From the NCBI RefSeq assembly GCF_009828925.2, contig NZ_WUTY02000001.1:2572492-2636491 (forward strand): 64,000 nt of DNA. Direction: 5' to 3'. This DNA is from Methylicorpusculum oleiharenae. Its GTDB lineage: Bacteria > Pseudomonadota > Gammaproteobacteria > Methylococcales > Methylomonadaceae. Under the pieces are notes generated by a model. It was given only the letters and a program-made list of their open reading frames with translations. It was not told the origin of the DNA and ran no database searches. The position numbers were made by a program, and so were the translations under genes. This document shows, one piece after another, positions 47,029-56,296 of this stretch. Positions within the stretch are counted from its first letter, which is position 1; the number at the start of each line of letters is the position of its first letter.

Positions 47029-47276
47029 AACTAGGAATGGGCGTACAACTGCGTAAGACCAATTTGACAAAGGGCTTCCTGATTATGACTCTTGATCATT
47101 CGCATGCTGTACAAGCCGCGACGCCCGTGAGGAGAGAGCTTTGCCTCGGTGATGACAGCCAGGAGCTTTGCCGCGTTTGAGCTGTGGCATTGAAGGGCAG
47201 CTCATTGAAGTACTGCAGACATTAAACGCAAAGCTATGGATGTCACCTTAGGGTCGCTATGGATAGCTATCCATAG
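47029..47276. other. Repeat-bearing gap left of the RIT element
   Basis: Holds the second copy of the dispersed repeat (47190-47260) that also occurs at 22627-22700, plus half of the target palindrome. No gene. Confidence 0.5.
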
Positions 47277-47282
47277 CGACCC
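47251..47282. repeat. 32-bp perfect palindrome at the outer RIT boundary
   Basis: GGGTCGCTATGGATAG followed by its exact complement. The left end of the outer RIT element (from 47277) overlaps its last bases, which suggests insertion at a palindrome. Confidence 0.8.
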
Positions 47283-47309
47283 CTATGTATAGTACCCAAC
47301 TATGTATAG
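47277..47309 (+). repeat. RIT-1 left terminal inverted repeat
   Basis: 33 bases starting CGACCCCTATGTATAGTACC, exact complement of 54166-54198. The CTATGTATAG unit appears twice, a likely recombinase binding pair. Confidence 0.9.
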
Positions 47310-47431
47310 CTCCAAATGGCTATAGTCTGCAAGGCACGATGTCAGCGATATTGAACGCTATCTCTGCCATTAGCTTGACATAGTTTTACCTGTCTCCTGT
47401 AGTGGAATCTCACCCACCTCAGGAGATTCGA

Positions 47432-48673
47432 ATGAAATCTGATCACCATACAAGCAATTGGCTGTTTGACAGCCAATTGGCACCCTTCGTTGATGCATTT
47501 ATGCTGCACCTGTTTGATTGCCGCTATGCATCCCACACCATTGATAATTACCTTGCCGGACTGACGCATTTTGCTCAGTGGATCACCGAAAGCCATATTG
47601 ATGTCAAAACCATCGATGAAAAGCTAATCCAACATTTTCTAAATGACCACCTGCCAAGCTGTTGCTGCGAGCAGCCGGCATTTTCTTATGCCAAAGATTT
47701 ACATGCGGCGCTGGGACATTTGCTGAAAATCCTGCGTGCCAATGCCATCATCGGCGATCCATCGATAGGCCAAACGCCCGTAGACGAGGAACTTCGACGA
47801 TTCGATGGTCACATGAGCCATGTGCGCGGACTCGCTGCCACAACACGTAAGCAGTATCTTGGTATCGTTCGCTGTCTGCTATTGGCGCAGTTTGCCGATC
47901 GAGAAGTGGTGATTGCCGAGATCAAACCGAACCAGATTCAGCAGTTCATAGCCAGCCAAAGCACGCGATGTTCCGTGGCGGCCAGTATCGGTGCATCGGT
48001 TTCGGCATTACGCGGCTATTTTCGCTATCGCGCCACCCTGGGCGATGCAGTTCATCATCTGATCGGCGTCACCAGTTTTCCGGCCAACTGGCAACAAGCC
48101 TCGCTACCGAAAACGCTGACCAAGCACGAAGTAGAATGCTTGCTAAGCGCACTTACGCAGGATAGCCTGGCGGCGCTTCGAACGGCGGCCATCGTGCATT
48201 GCGCATTGGATCTGGGCCTGCGCAGTAGCGAGGTCGCTTATCTTAGCCTGGATGACATCGATTGGTCGGCGGCGACGATTACTCTACATGGCACCAAGGG
48301 ACGGCGTGAAGATGTCATGCCCTTACCAGCGGCCACCGGTCAAGCGATTGCCGATTACCTGACGTATGAACGACCACCCACCAGTAACCGTGCGGTGTTC
48401 GTTCGTAACATAGCGCCACGCGATCAGCCTATCGGCCCTGATTTGATCCGGAAGTCGATCCGCCAGGCTTATGCGCGAGCGGGCTTGCCCTACACGCGGT
48501 CTCATTTGCTGAGGCATACCATGGCCAGCAGACTCCTGGAGAGTGGTAGCTCCCTCAAAGAAGTGGCGGATGTCTTGCGGCATCGCTCGCTCAATACCAC
48601 ACTGGTTTATGCCAAACTCGACAGCCAGAACCTGGCAACGGTCGCCTTGCCTTGGCCTGGGAGTGCATCATGA
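47432..48673 (+). CDS. ritA: RIT-1 tyrosine recombinase A
   Basis: 413 residues from the ATG after AGGAG (a longer frame upstream is rejected). The catalytic domain shows LGLRSSEVAYLSLDDIDW (first Arg), KGRREDVMPL (Lys region), HLLRHTMASRL (HxxR) and LRHRSLNTTLVYAKLD with the Tyr nucleophile. N-terminal SAM-like core-binding domain at about 110-205. First gene of the trio; its stop overlaps the start of B (ATGA). Related to, but clearly diverged from, recombinase A of the inner element. Confidence 0.9.
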   Translation: MKSDHHTSNWLFDSQLAPFVDAFMLHLFDCRYASHTIDNYLAGLTHFAQWITESHIDVKTIDEKLIQHFLNDHLPSCCCEQPAFSYAKDLHAALGHLLKILRANAIIGDPSIGQTPVDEELRRFDGHMSHVRGLAATTRKQYLGIVRCLLLAQFADREVVIAEIKPNQIQQFIASQSTRCSVAASIGASVSALRGYFRYRATLGDAVHHLIGVTSFPANWQQASLPKTLTKHEVECLLSALTQDSLAALRTAAIVHCALDLGLRSSEVAYLSLDDIDWSAATITLHGTKGRREDVMPLPAATGQAIADYLTYERPPTSNRAVFVRNIAPRDQPIGPDLIRKSIRQAYARAGLPYTRSHLLRHTMASRLLESGSSLKEVADVLRHRSLNTTLVYAKLDSQNLATVALPWPGSAS

Positions 48674-49647
48674 ATATACCTATTACGATGACAACCCATG
48701 CCGAAAATTACTTGCGTGAACGGCGTCGACTAGGTTTTGGCTTGCGCTCGCCTGGCTACTCAATCATCAGTTTTGCTCATTATATTGATGCTTTGAACAC
48801 CCAAGAACCACTAACCGTCGAGCTGATGGCAGACTGGGCACGGCAAGACCAGGGTCATAGCGATGATCCTGCCACATGGGCCAGGCGACTGAAGAATCTG
48901 CGTTCCTTTTGCCGCTACCTACAACAATTTGAACCGCGCACCGAGGTACCTGATGACAGCATCTTTGGCCGAGTCGGCCAGCGCTTGGCTCCGCATATTT
49001 ATACTGAGCAGGAGATCATCGATTTGCTGGCCGCCGCGCATAACCTGGATTCCTTTATTCAAGGCTTGCGGGGTGCTACCTACGAGACATTGTTCGGGTT
49101 ACTCGCGTCGACGGGGCTGCGAATTTCCGAAGCCTTGCATTTACTGGATTCTGATGTCGACTTAAAGACTGGCATGCTTGCCATACGGCAAACCAAGTTT
49201 GCCAAATCGCGCTATGTACCGCTTCATCCCAGTACGGTAGAGGCGCTTAAACAGTATCGGTCGCAACGCGACATCCATATCCCTGTCACGGACGATACGC
49301 CATTTTTTATCAGTACGCGGGGACGACTCCTCGGGCATAAACTGGATTCTCGGCAGGTTCATCGGGTGTTTATCCAATTACGTGAGCAATTGGGCTGGAT
49401 CAATCGCGGTGCCCATCATGGTCCGCGCATTCACGACTTGCGCCATACGTTTGTTGTTCGCCGCATACTGCTATGGCAGGCACAAGGCATGGATGTCGAC
49501 CGACAGATGCTGGCTTTATCCACTTATGTCGGGCATGCCATGGTCACCAATACTTACTGGTATATGACGGGTATTCCCGAGCTGATGGCCGTGGCAGCCA
49601 ATCGGTTTGAAGCCTTTGCGCAGTTACCGGAGGTGTGTCATGACTGA
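48670..49647 (+). CDS. ritB: RIT-1 tyrosine recombinase B
   Basis: 325 residues. STGLRISEALHLLDSDVD, KFAKSRYVPLH, HDLRHTFVVRR and YVGHAMVTNTYWYMTG carry the catalytic Arg, Lys, His/Arg and Tyr residues. Overlaps A by four bases and C by eight, so the trio is translationally coupled. The three proteins of RIT elements are thought to act together, though each keeps the full catalytic set here. Confidence 0.9.
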   Translation: MNIPITMTTHAENYLRERRRLGFGLRSPGYSIISFAHYIDALNTQEPLTVELMADWARQDQGHSDDPATWARRLKNLRSFCRYLQQFEPRTEVPDDSIFGRVGQRLAPHIYTEQEIIDLLAAAHNLDSFIQGLRGATYETLFGLLASTGLRISEALHLLDSDVDLKTGMLAIRQTKFAKSRYVPLHPSTVEALKQYRSQRDIHIPVTDDTPFFISTRGRLLGHKLDSRQVHRVFIQLREQLGWINRGAHHGPRIHDLRHTFVVRRILLWQAQGMDVDRQMLALSTYVGHAMVTNTYWYMTGIPELMAVAANRFEAFAQLPEVCHD

Positions 49648-50567
49648 AGCCACAGCACCCCATCCAGTCTCCTTCTCGGCTTTGGTCCAGCAGTTTTTTA
49701 CCGAATATCTGGTCAATCAACGCGCCATGAGTCCGCGCACGATTGCCTCGTATCGGGATGCCATGCTGCTATTCCTGGATTTCACCCAGCATCGCCTGGG
49801 GAAAATGCCAACGGCAGTGAAATTGGCCGATATTACCCCGGATTTGATCCTGGCCTTCCTGGACCACTTGGAACTGCAACGCCACAACACCGTGCGTAGC
49901 CGGAACTTGAGGCTGACAGCCTTACGCGCATTTTTGAAATTCGCCGCCCGACGCGACGTATCGTCATTTTTCGTAATTGAACAGGCGCTGGGTATCCCCA
50001 TGAAACGGTTCGAACGACCCATGCTGGGTTTTCTGAGCCGCGAGGAGATGTTAGCCATATTGGGCCAACCCGGTGAAACCTGGACATCCCAGCGCGACCA
50101 TCTATTACTGACCTTACTTTACAACACCGGCGCTCGGGTTTCCGAAATCATTGGTATCAAAGTCGGCGATGTCGTCATGGGCGAATCGGCTTGTGTCCAC
50201 TTGCGTGGTAAGGGACGCAAGCAACGCTCGACACCTTTATGGAAAAGCACGGTCCAGGAAATCAGAGCTTGGTTGAAACGTAATCCAGCATTAGATGCTG
50301 ATGCCGCGTTACTGCCGAATCGAGATGGTCAGCCGATGACTCGTTGCAATGTTACCCAGCGACTCAATATTGCAGTCGAGCTTGCCGCCCAGACGATGAG
50401 TAGTCTGTCCAAGCGAAAGATATCGCCTCACACCATCCGTCACTATCTACCCTTCCTGACTATCTCTTGTAAGGCCTCGCCGATCGTGTATTCCCTGCAA
50501 ACACACCTCATTTTATCGATATAGTTTGAGCTCCTTTCATCAGCCTCGTGTAGGGGAGGAGTTCACC

Positions 50568-51806
50568 ATGAAATATCGTATCAATAACCAAGTCGTTTTA
50601 TCGCAAATTCCCTTGGGCCCTCTTGCGGCTCATATTGGCTCATTTGCGGATTTCATTAGCGCTCAGGGCTATGCGCTGTATACAATTCATCGGCAGGTTC
50701 ATCTAGCCGCGGACTTTAGTCAATGGCTTAAACTAAAGGGCATTGAGCTACATTGTATTTCCTCCGATCATCCAAGGCTGTATTTACGGGACCGCGCCCG
50801 GCAGGTGCAGCCATGTCGGGGTGATGCTGCGGCACTCAGTCATCTCATTGGCTTTTTGCGTGGTGAGGGTCTGATTCCCACAGAAAAAGTGTCGGAGCCT
50901 CGACTCACGCCGGCGGAGCACTGTGCGCAGGCCTACGAGCAATACCTGCGCGAGGCGCGTGCCCTGGCTGAAGCAACGATTGTCAACTACGTGCCGTTCA
51001 TCAGCCATTTTCTTAAGGATTGCTTCGGCGACGGACCGGTTACACTCTCAGACCTGTCTGCCCGCGATGTCGTGAGCTTTGTTCAGCACCAAGCACAGCG
51101 GTTGCACAGGAAACGAGCCAAGCTCATGACCAGTGCCTTGCGCTCCTTCCTGAAGTACGCCCACTATCGCGGTGAGATGTCGTTGGATTTGGCGGCCGCG
51201 GTTCCGGTTATACCTAATTGGTCGATGCCATCGATTCCTCGTGCTATTTCGCCAGACCAAGTCAAGCAGTTATTGGAAGGCATTGATCAGCATACGGCGG
51301 TAGGACGTCGCGACTATGCCATTTTGCTGTTACTGGCTCGACTGGGATTACGGTCAAGCGAAGTGGCGCTTCTTGAACTCGATGCAATCGACTGGAACAC
51401 CGGTACCTTCAGCGTGCGGACCAAGAGCGGTCTGCGCCATGAATTTCCCTTACCCTTTGCGGTAGGTAAAGCGATCGCTGCCTATCTGCGAGATGGACGA
51501 CCGGTGAGTGGTAGCCGGCGTGTTTTTTTGCGCGCCAAGGCGCCCATCCGCGGGTTCCGGGGTGCCGGTGCGATTGGTTCTATCGTTCGTCATGCGCTTA
51601 AGCGCGCCGGAATCAAAGCGCCCACTTATGGAACGCATCAGTTTCGTCATGGCTTGGCCACCGAGATGCTGCGGCAGGGCGCCTCGCTAGGCGAGATTGG
51701 CGACGTGTTGGGTCATCGCCATCCCCAGACCACGATGATTTATACCAAGGTTGATCTTGAGGCGTTGCGTACGCTGGCTCTACCCTGGCCGGGAGGTGCA
51801 CTATGA
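50568..51806 (+). CDS. ritA: RIT-2 tyrosine recombinase A
   Basis: 412 residues from the ATG after GGAGG. LGLRSSEVALLELDAIDW, KSGLRHEFPLP, HQFRHGLATEML and LGHRHPQTTMIYTKVD hold the catalytic residues. It ends LALPWPGGAL, similar to LPWPGSAS of RIT-1 A, showing homology between the two trios, but the sequences differ throughout, so this is a different RIT type. The start of B overlaps its stop. Confidence 0.9.
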   Translation: MKYRINNQVVLSQIPLGPLAAHIGSFADFISAQGYALYTIHRQVHLAADFSQWLKLKGIELHCISSDHPRLYLRDRARQVQPCRGDAAALSHLIGFLRGEGLIPTEKVSEPRLTPAEHCAQAYEQYLREARALAEATIVNYVPFISHFLKDCFGDGPVTLSDLSARDVVSFVQHQAQRLHRKRAKLMTSALRSFLKYAHYRGEMSLDLAAAVPVIPNWSMPSIPRAISPDQVKQLLEGIDQHTAVGRRDYAILLLLARLGLRSSEVALLELDAIDWNTGTFSVRTKSGLRHEFPLPFAVGKAIAAYLRDGRPVSGSRRVFLRAKAPIRGFRGAGAIGSIVRHALKRAGIKAPTYGTHQFRHGLATEMLRQGASLGEIGDVLGHRHPQTTMIYTKVDLEALRTLALPWPGGAL

Positions 51807-52747
51807 ACACGCTTCGGCAAGCCGTTGCCGAGTACCTGACTCTGCGGCGTAATCTGGGTTTCCAATTGCGGGAAGCGGGTAAAGCTTTGCTCGATTTTGT
51901 CACCTTTATGGAGCAACAGCACGCGACCTATATCACCCAGGCGTTAGCGCTTGCCTGGGCGCAACAAGCTGTGAAGGCTCAACCCATCTATTGGGCTCAA
52001 CGATTAAGCTGCGTGCGTGGATTTGCCCGTTATCGTAGTTCGAGCGATCCTCGCACGGAGATTCCACTGCCCGGTTTGTTACCGTTCAAGCCAAAGCGAG
52101 CTCGACCCTATCTCTACTCAAATCAAGAGATTACCAACTTACTGCAGGCTGCGCTAAAAATGCCGCATCGTTACAAAAACGGTGCTTTACTGCCCTGGGT
52201 CTATTATTGCCTGTTCGGACTGTTAAGTGTTTCAGGTCTGCGTCTCAATGAAGCCCGCAATCTCGAACTTCAAGATATCGACCTTGAAGCCGGGGTGTTG
52301 ACGATCCGCAACGCTAAGTTCGGTAAAACCCGCTTGGTGCCCGTGCATGCCTCAACCTGCAAGGTGCTGGCAGATTATATCGCCAGACGCGAACGCCATT
52401 GGGCAGGACGGCCTGTTTCTACCTACTTGTTTGTCTCCAGTTGGGGCAATCGGTTGGACAATGGCCAGATCCATCGCGCTTTCTACGCATTGTCTCGGCA
52501 AATCGGATTGCGCAACGCGACCGACTGTCACGGCCCTCGATTGCATGACTTGAGACACCGATTTGCAACGAATACGCTAGTGAACTGGTATCGCCACGAT
52601 CAGGATCCCGAGCGCCGTCTGCCTTTGTTGTCGGCCTACCTCGGCCATGTTCACATTGCCGATACGCAGTGGTATTTAGAGAGTGCGCCGGAGCTGATGC
52701 GGGAGGCGATGAGCCGCCTTGAGCAGCACTGGGAGGGCCGGTCATGA
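51803..52747 (+). CDS. ritB: RIT-2 tyrosine recombinase B
   Basis: 314 residues, ATGA overlap with A. SGLRLNEARNLELQDIDL, KFGKTRLVPVH, HDLRHRFATNTL and YLGHVHIADTQWYLES provide the catalytic set. Overlaps recombinase C by four bases. Confidence 0.9.
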   Translation: MNTLRQAVAEYLTLRRNLGFQLREAGKALLDFVTFMEQQHATYITQALALAWAQQAVKAQPIYWAQRLSCVRGFARYRSSSDPRTEIPLPGLLPFKPKRARPYLYSNQEITNLLQAALKMPHRYKNGALLPWVYYCLFGLLSVSGLRLNEARNLELQDIDLEAGVLTIRNAKFGKTRLVPVHASTCKVLADYIARRERHWAGRPVSTYLFVSSWGNRLDNGQIHRAFYALSRQIGLRNATDCHGPRLHDLRHRFATNTLVNWYRHDQDPERRLPLLSAYLGHVHIADTQWYLESAPELMREAMSRLEQHWEGRS

Positions 52748-53742
52748 ACACTGCCAACAGTTTAGCGCCCCTGTTGGAGCGTTTCTTTACCCAACGTTTG
52801 ATGCAGCAGCGCCAGGCGAGTCCTCATACTATCCGCTCTTATCGAGATACCTTCCGTCAATTCCTGATCTTCGCTCAAGAGCGCTTGCATCAACCGCCGT
52901 CACGCCTTAATGTCGAGCAGATTGATGCCCCGTTGATTGTGGCCTTTCTGGATGAACTGGAAAAGCAGCGAGACCTAACCGTCCGCAGCCGTAATTTACG
53001 GCTCACGGCAATCCATTCCTTCTTTCGTTACGCCGCCTTCGAACTGCCTACTCATGCTGCCCAGATCCAGAGAGTGCTTGCCATCCCCAGCAAGCGCTTC
53101 ACACGAACCTTGGTCAGTTTTTTCAGCCGTCCGGAAGTTGATGCGTTACTCGCCGCGCCCGATTGCAGCACTTGGTCCGGGCGGCGCGACCATGCGTTCA
53201 TGCTAACGGCAGTACAGACGGGTTTGCGGTTATCCGAGATGACCGGACTCAAACGTGAGGACCTTGTCTTGGGAGTCGGCGCTCATGTGCGGGTAATCGG
53301 TAAGGGCCGAAAGGAACGCTGTATTCCTCTGGCAAGATCAACACTCTCCGTATTAAAAGCCTGGCTGCGAGAACCACAAAGAGGTGATGAGGGTGTGCTG
53401 TTTCCCAACGCGAGAGGCAACCGGCTCAGTGTCCATGGCGTTCAGTACCTGCTGAACAAGCATCGCATGGCAGCCTGCAATGGGTGTCCTTCACTTGGAC
53501 AAAAGCGTGTCACTGTCCACCGATTGAGGCACACCATGGCCATGGACTTACTGCAAGCGGGCGTTGATCGCTCTGTGATTGCTTTGTGGCTCGGCCATGA
53601 ATCCGTTGAGACAACCCAGATTTATCTGGAGGCAACACTTGCGATGAAAGAGCAGGCACTCGCCAGGACGACACCGCCACAGGGCAAGTTGGAACGTTAT
53701 CAACCCGGTGATAAATTACTAAATTTTCTCAACAGTCTTTAG
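52744..53742 (+). CDS. ritC: RIT-2 tyrosine recombinase C
   Basis: 332 residues. TGLRLSEMTGLKREDLV, KGRKERCIPLA, HRLRHTMAMDLL and LGHESVETTQIYLEAT give Arg, Lys, HxxR and Tyr. Intact counterpart of the disrupted C of RIT-1 (same IALWLGHES segment). Followed by 88 non-coding bases before the right inverted repeat. Confidence 0.9.
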   Translation: MNTANSLAPLLERFFTQRLMQQRQASPHTIRSYRDTFRQFLIFAQERLHQPPSRLNVEQIDAPLIVAFLDELEKQRDLTVRSRNLRLTAIHSFFRYAAFELPTHAAQIQRVLAIPSKRFTRTLVSFFSRPEVDALLAAPDCSTWSGRRDHAFMLTAVQTGLRLSEMTGLKREDLVLGVGAHVRVIGKGRKERCIPLARSTLSVLKAWLREPQRGDEGVLFPNARGNRLSVHGVQYLLNKHRMAACNGCPSLGQKRVTVHRLRHTMAMDLLQAGVDRSVIALWLGHESVETTQIYLEATLAMKEQALARTTPPQGKLERYQPGDKLLNFLNSL

Positions 53743-54165
53743 CCGAAAACTATGTCGGGTACTCGGATAGGTCTTAAGGCGCCGGGTGTATTAAATTCCG
53801 AGCATGCCTACTGAGGCCTTAACGTGACTCGACATAGTCAGGAAGGGTAGATAGTGTCGACTATGTCTTGAACGACATAGAAGGCACACGACAGCTATGC
53901 ATCTGCTACAGTCTGGCGTGGCGTTTAACGTGATTGCCTTATGGCTGGGACATGAAAGCACCACCACTACCCATCGGTATGTAGAGGCCGACTTGGCGAT
54001 GAAGAACAAGGCCTTGGCCAGACTTCAGTCGCCAGGGGAGCCAAGCTACCGTTACCAACCGGATGATGATGCACTGTTGCAGTTTCTTCAAGCACTATAA
54101 TTATGTAAAGCACGCTGTCAGTCATCTCTGACAATGCGCGGGTTGCCAGTCGAAATAGATCACTT

Positions 54166-54198
54166 CTATACATAGTTGGGTACTATACATAGGGGTCG
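54166..54198 (-). repeat. RIT-1 right terminal inverted repeat
   Basis: Exact complement of 47277-47309. The second IS3-family copy starts 38 bases further on. Confidence 0.9.
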
Positions 54199-54305
54199 GT
54201 TGCGGACCCTCAAACCCTACGAAATCAACCCGGCTCCGGAATGTGTCAATGACATTGAGACACCAAGTTGTTTTATTTAGTGTCTAACTGTTGTGTATTT
54301 ATGGG

Positions 54306-55370
54306 TCAAGTTTCTCCCTTGGTGTTGGTAGGCGGATTGATCCAAACGGTGCGGGGTAACTTGGGCGGCAAGGGACACTGTCCTTTGAATCGCTTTGGAT
54401 TGGCGAGGAAGGCAATCTCCAGGGTTTTTGCGCGTGCTTGGTATACCGTAGCTGCTTGGTCGAAGTGGACGGTGGTCGGGGTCATGTAACCGATGCCCGA
54501 GTGGCAATGGGACTGGTTGTACCACAGGAAGAAGCGTTGGCAATGGCTGCGGGCATCTTCAAGGCATCCGAAGCGAGCGGGGAAATCAGGCCTATATTTC
54601 AGGGTTTTGAACTGGGCCTCGGAATAGGGATTGTCATCTGAGACATAAGGCCGGCTATGGGTCTTGGTGACCTCCAGATCGACCAGCAAGGCGGCCACCG
54701 GCTTGCTGCGCATGCTGGTACCGCGGTCGGCATGCAGCGTCAGCGTATGCGGCGGGATGTTGTGCTTGGCCACTGTTTCGGCGATCAGCTGCTCGGCCAG
54801 TTCGGCGGTTTCCCGCGGAGCGACCATCCAGCCGACCACATAGCGGCTGAAAATATCCAGGATCACATACAGGTGGAAACAGGTCCATTTGGCCGGGCCT
54901 TTGAGTTTCGTGATATCCCAGCTCCAGACTTGATTGGGCGCGGTGGCCAGGAGTTCCGGTTTGGTATAGACCGGGTGTATCCGTTGGCGCCTGCGCTCCG
55001 CTGACAGGCCATCCGCCTCCAGGGCGCGGTACAAGGTGCGCACCGAGCCGATGTAGCGCCCCTCGTCCAGCAGGGTGGCATAGACAAAATACGGCGAGCA
55101 GTCGGCAAAGCGTTCACTGTTAAGCACCGCCAGCAATTGCTGCCGCTCATGGGGCGAGAAAGCCAGCGGGACGGACGGACGGGGTACCCGCTTTACCGGC
55201 ACGGGCACCAGGAGGCGCCGGCGGGCATCCTCGCGATAGACCGAACTGCGGTTCAAATTCAGGGCCGCGCAAGCCGGCGCCAGACCGACCTCCGGGGCCA
55301 ACTGGTTAAGGGCTTGCATCAGCAGGACTCGCTCGGCGTCTCGTCCGTCGGCAGACCGAACAAGACGCAA
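54306..55370 (-). CDS. IS3-family transposase OrfB, copy 2
   Basis: 354 residues, identical to copy 1 OrfB, with the same DDE motifs (VWSWDITKL, LHADRGTSM, NPYSEAQFKTLK). Presumably produced as an OrfAB fusion by frameshifting at the A8 run. Confidence 0.93.
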   Translation of the reverse strand: MRLVRSADGRDAERVLLMQALNQLAPEVGLAPACAALNLNRSSVYREDARRRLLVPVPVKRVPRPSVPLAFSPHERQQLLAVLNSERFADCSPYFVYATLLDEGRYIGSVRTLYRALEADGLSAERRRQRIHPVYTKPELLATAPNQVWSWDITKLKGPAKWTCFHLYVILDIFSRYVVGWMVAPRETAELAEQLIAETVAKHNIPPHTLTLHADRGTSMRSKPVAALLVDLEVTKTHSRPYVSDDNPYSEAQFKTLKYRPDFPARFGCLEDARSHCQRFFLWYNQSHCHSGIGYMTPTTVHFDQAATVYQARAKTLEIAFLANPKRFKGQCPLPPKLPRTVWINPPTNTKGET

Positions 55371-55807
55371 AGTTTTTTTTGGACATCAATAATGGCATTG
55401 GCCTGAGCCAGTCTGCGGCGCAGACGCTCATTTTCCTGGGTAAGTTGATGCACACGACGATCCTCGGCCTGAGCCGGGTCGGCCTTGCGCCCACGTTTTT
55501 GCGGCGCCAACGCGGCGCGCTCATCGGCAGCACGCTGCCTACGCCAAGTGGACAGATGGGAGGAGTAAATCCCTTCTTTGCGCAATAAAGCGCCAATCTC
55601 ACCCAGCTGGGTACAGCGATCAGCGGCCTCCAGGATGCGGCGCTTGTCGCTGCTGGTAAATTGTCGGCGCTGGGCGGTGGCAACCACCTCTGGGTCGGGC
55701 CGCGCGCCGGAGGTCGCGTTTTCAGCCGCCCTACGGGCGTCTTCCAACGCGACCTCCGGCGCAGTTACTTGTGGTGATTCCATGGTCTCTACTTTTGATT
55801 TGCTCAT
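55319..55807 (-). CDS. IS3-family transposase OrfA, copy 2
   Basis: 162 residues, HTH plus leucine-zipper-like helix as in copy 1. Reads EDARRAAENATSGARPDPEV where copy 1 has EDALRASSNATSGARPDSEV; most of the difference comes from the quasi-palindrome. This version is probably the original. Confidence 0.93.
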   Translation of the reverse strand: MSKSKVETMESPQVTAPEVALEDARRAAENATSGARPDPEVVATAQRRQFTSSDKRRILEAADRCTQLGEIGALLRKEGIYSSHLSTWRRQRAADERAALAPQKRGRKADPAQAEDRRVHQLTQENERLRRRLAQANAIIDVQKKLCVLFGLPTDETPSESC

Positions 55808-55875
55808 GATTCTGGCCTACCTTTATACTCTAATTTCCGAGGGGTAGGTGTCTCAGGTCATATTGGCACAGGGGG

Positions 55876-56296
55876 CTCGAAGAAGTTTTGACTTATGATT
55901 TTAAATGTCAACTTGCCGGATGATTTATCGTAAAGAATCAATTCCGCCTTCAGTCAACAGCTAAAATATCATTTCTTTTAATGGCATGATGACGGAGTAT
56001 ATAAGCGGATAGAAGCCTCGTGAAACGCAAACGATTTACAAATCGTTACAGAACACTGTCGTTTTTTTGGTTGCTGTCCATGACCACCTGTTTTAAACCT
56101 GTCCAGGCAAAGTGTAGTGCTCATTTTAATTTGACGCCAATCTCAAGCGGAAGCCCAAGTAGAGAACTATGCATCGCAGATAGATGCGTTGGCTTGTAAC
56201 TGAAGAAACAGACAATGCAACGGCTTAAGGCCGGGTACATTGTCGGTTATGCCGTAAGCTGGCAGTCAAGTAAGCCTATCGGAGTATCGGAGTTGT
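55876..56296. other. Intergenic gap without a recognisable feature
   Basis: About 420 AT-rich bases between IS copy 2 and the Gp2-like gene. No frame, hairpin or repeat that I can support. Confidence 0.5.

Larger units (their letters stand above)
50441..53884 (+). mobile_element. Inner RIT element, RIT-2, inserted in ritC of RIT-1
   Basis: 3444 bp with CAC on both sides of the junction. Inverted ends CACTATCTACCCTTCCTGAC onward (50441-50466) and its complement (53831-53856) agree at 25 of 26 positions. On the right a further 28 bases with CGACATAG / CTATGTC units lie outside the repeat. Carries three intact recombinase genes. Confidence 0.87.
49640..54100 (+). pseudogene. ritC: RIT-1 tyrosine recombinase C, split by RIT-2
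   Basis: The 5' part (49640-50443, 268 codons) ends at SPHTIRH, the HxxR box. The 3' part resumes at 53888 with TTAMHLLQSGVAFNVIALWL and ends HRYVEAD...LLQFLQAL at 54100. Joining the two gives 338 residues, like the inner element's 332-residue C. The insertion lies exactly after the HxxRH motif, so the catalytic Tyr is separated and the protein cannot be made. The 5' fragment alone runs a further 27 codons into RIT-2. Confidence 0.9.
47277..54198 (+). mobile_element. Outer RIT element (recombinase in trio), RIT-1
   Basis: Three consecutive tyrosine-recombinase genes with overlapping starts, bounded by exact 33-bp inverted ends (47277-47309 and 54166-54198). Each end contains two CTATGTATAG units. 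It is 6922 bp with, or 3478 bp without, the inner element that interrupts its third gene. RIT elements are known bacterial mobile elements that encode no other transposition protein. Confidence 0.88.
54237..55875 (-). mobile_element. IS3-family insertion sequence, copy 2 (1639 bp)
   Basis: Same length and orientation as copy 1, with only a few base differences. Flanked by CTC on both sides, a 3-bp target duplication. The T8 slippery run is at 55373-55380. With copy 1 it brackets 32.9 kb of the island in direct orientation, so recombination between copies could delete that segment. Confidence 0.92.

Noticed and set aside
47432-53742. Considered the tyrosine recombinases as an integron integrase for the cassette array
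   Set aside because: They come in two coupled trios with inverted ends, the RIT arrangement; none shows the extra IntI-specific segment that I could recognise.
19748-55875. The two IS3-family copies as ends of one composite transposon
   Set aside because: Each has its own 3-bp target duplication (CTT and CTC), which shows independent insertion.
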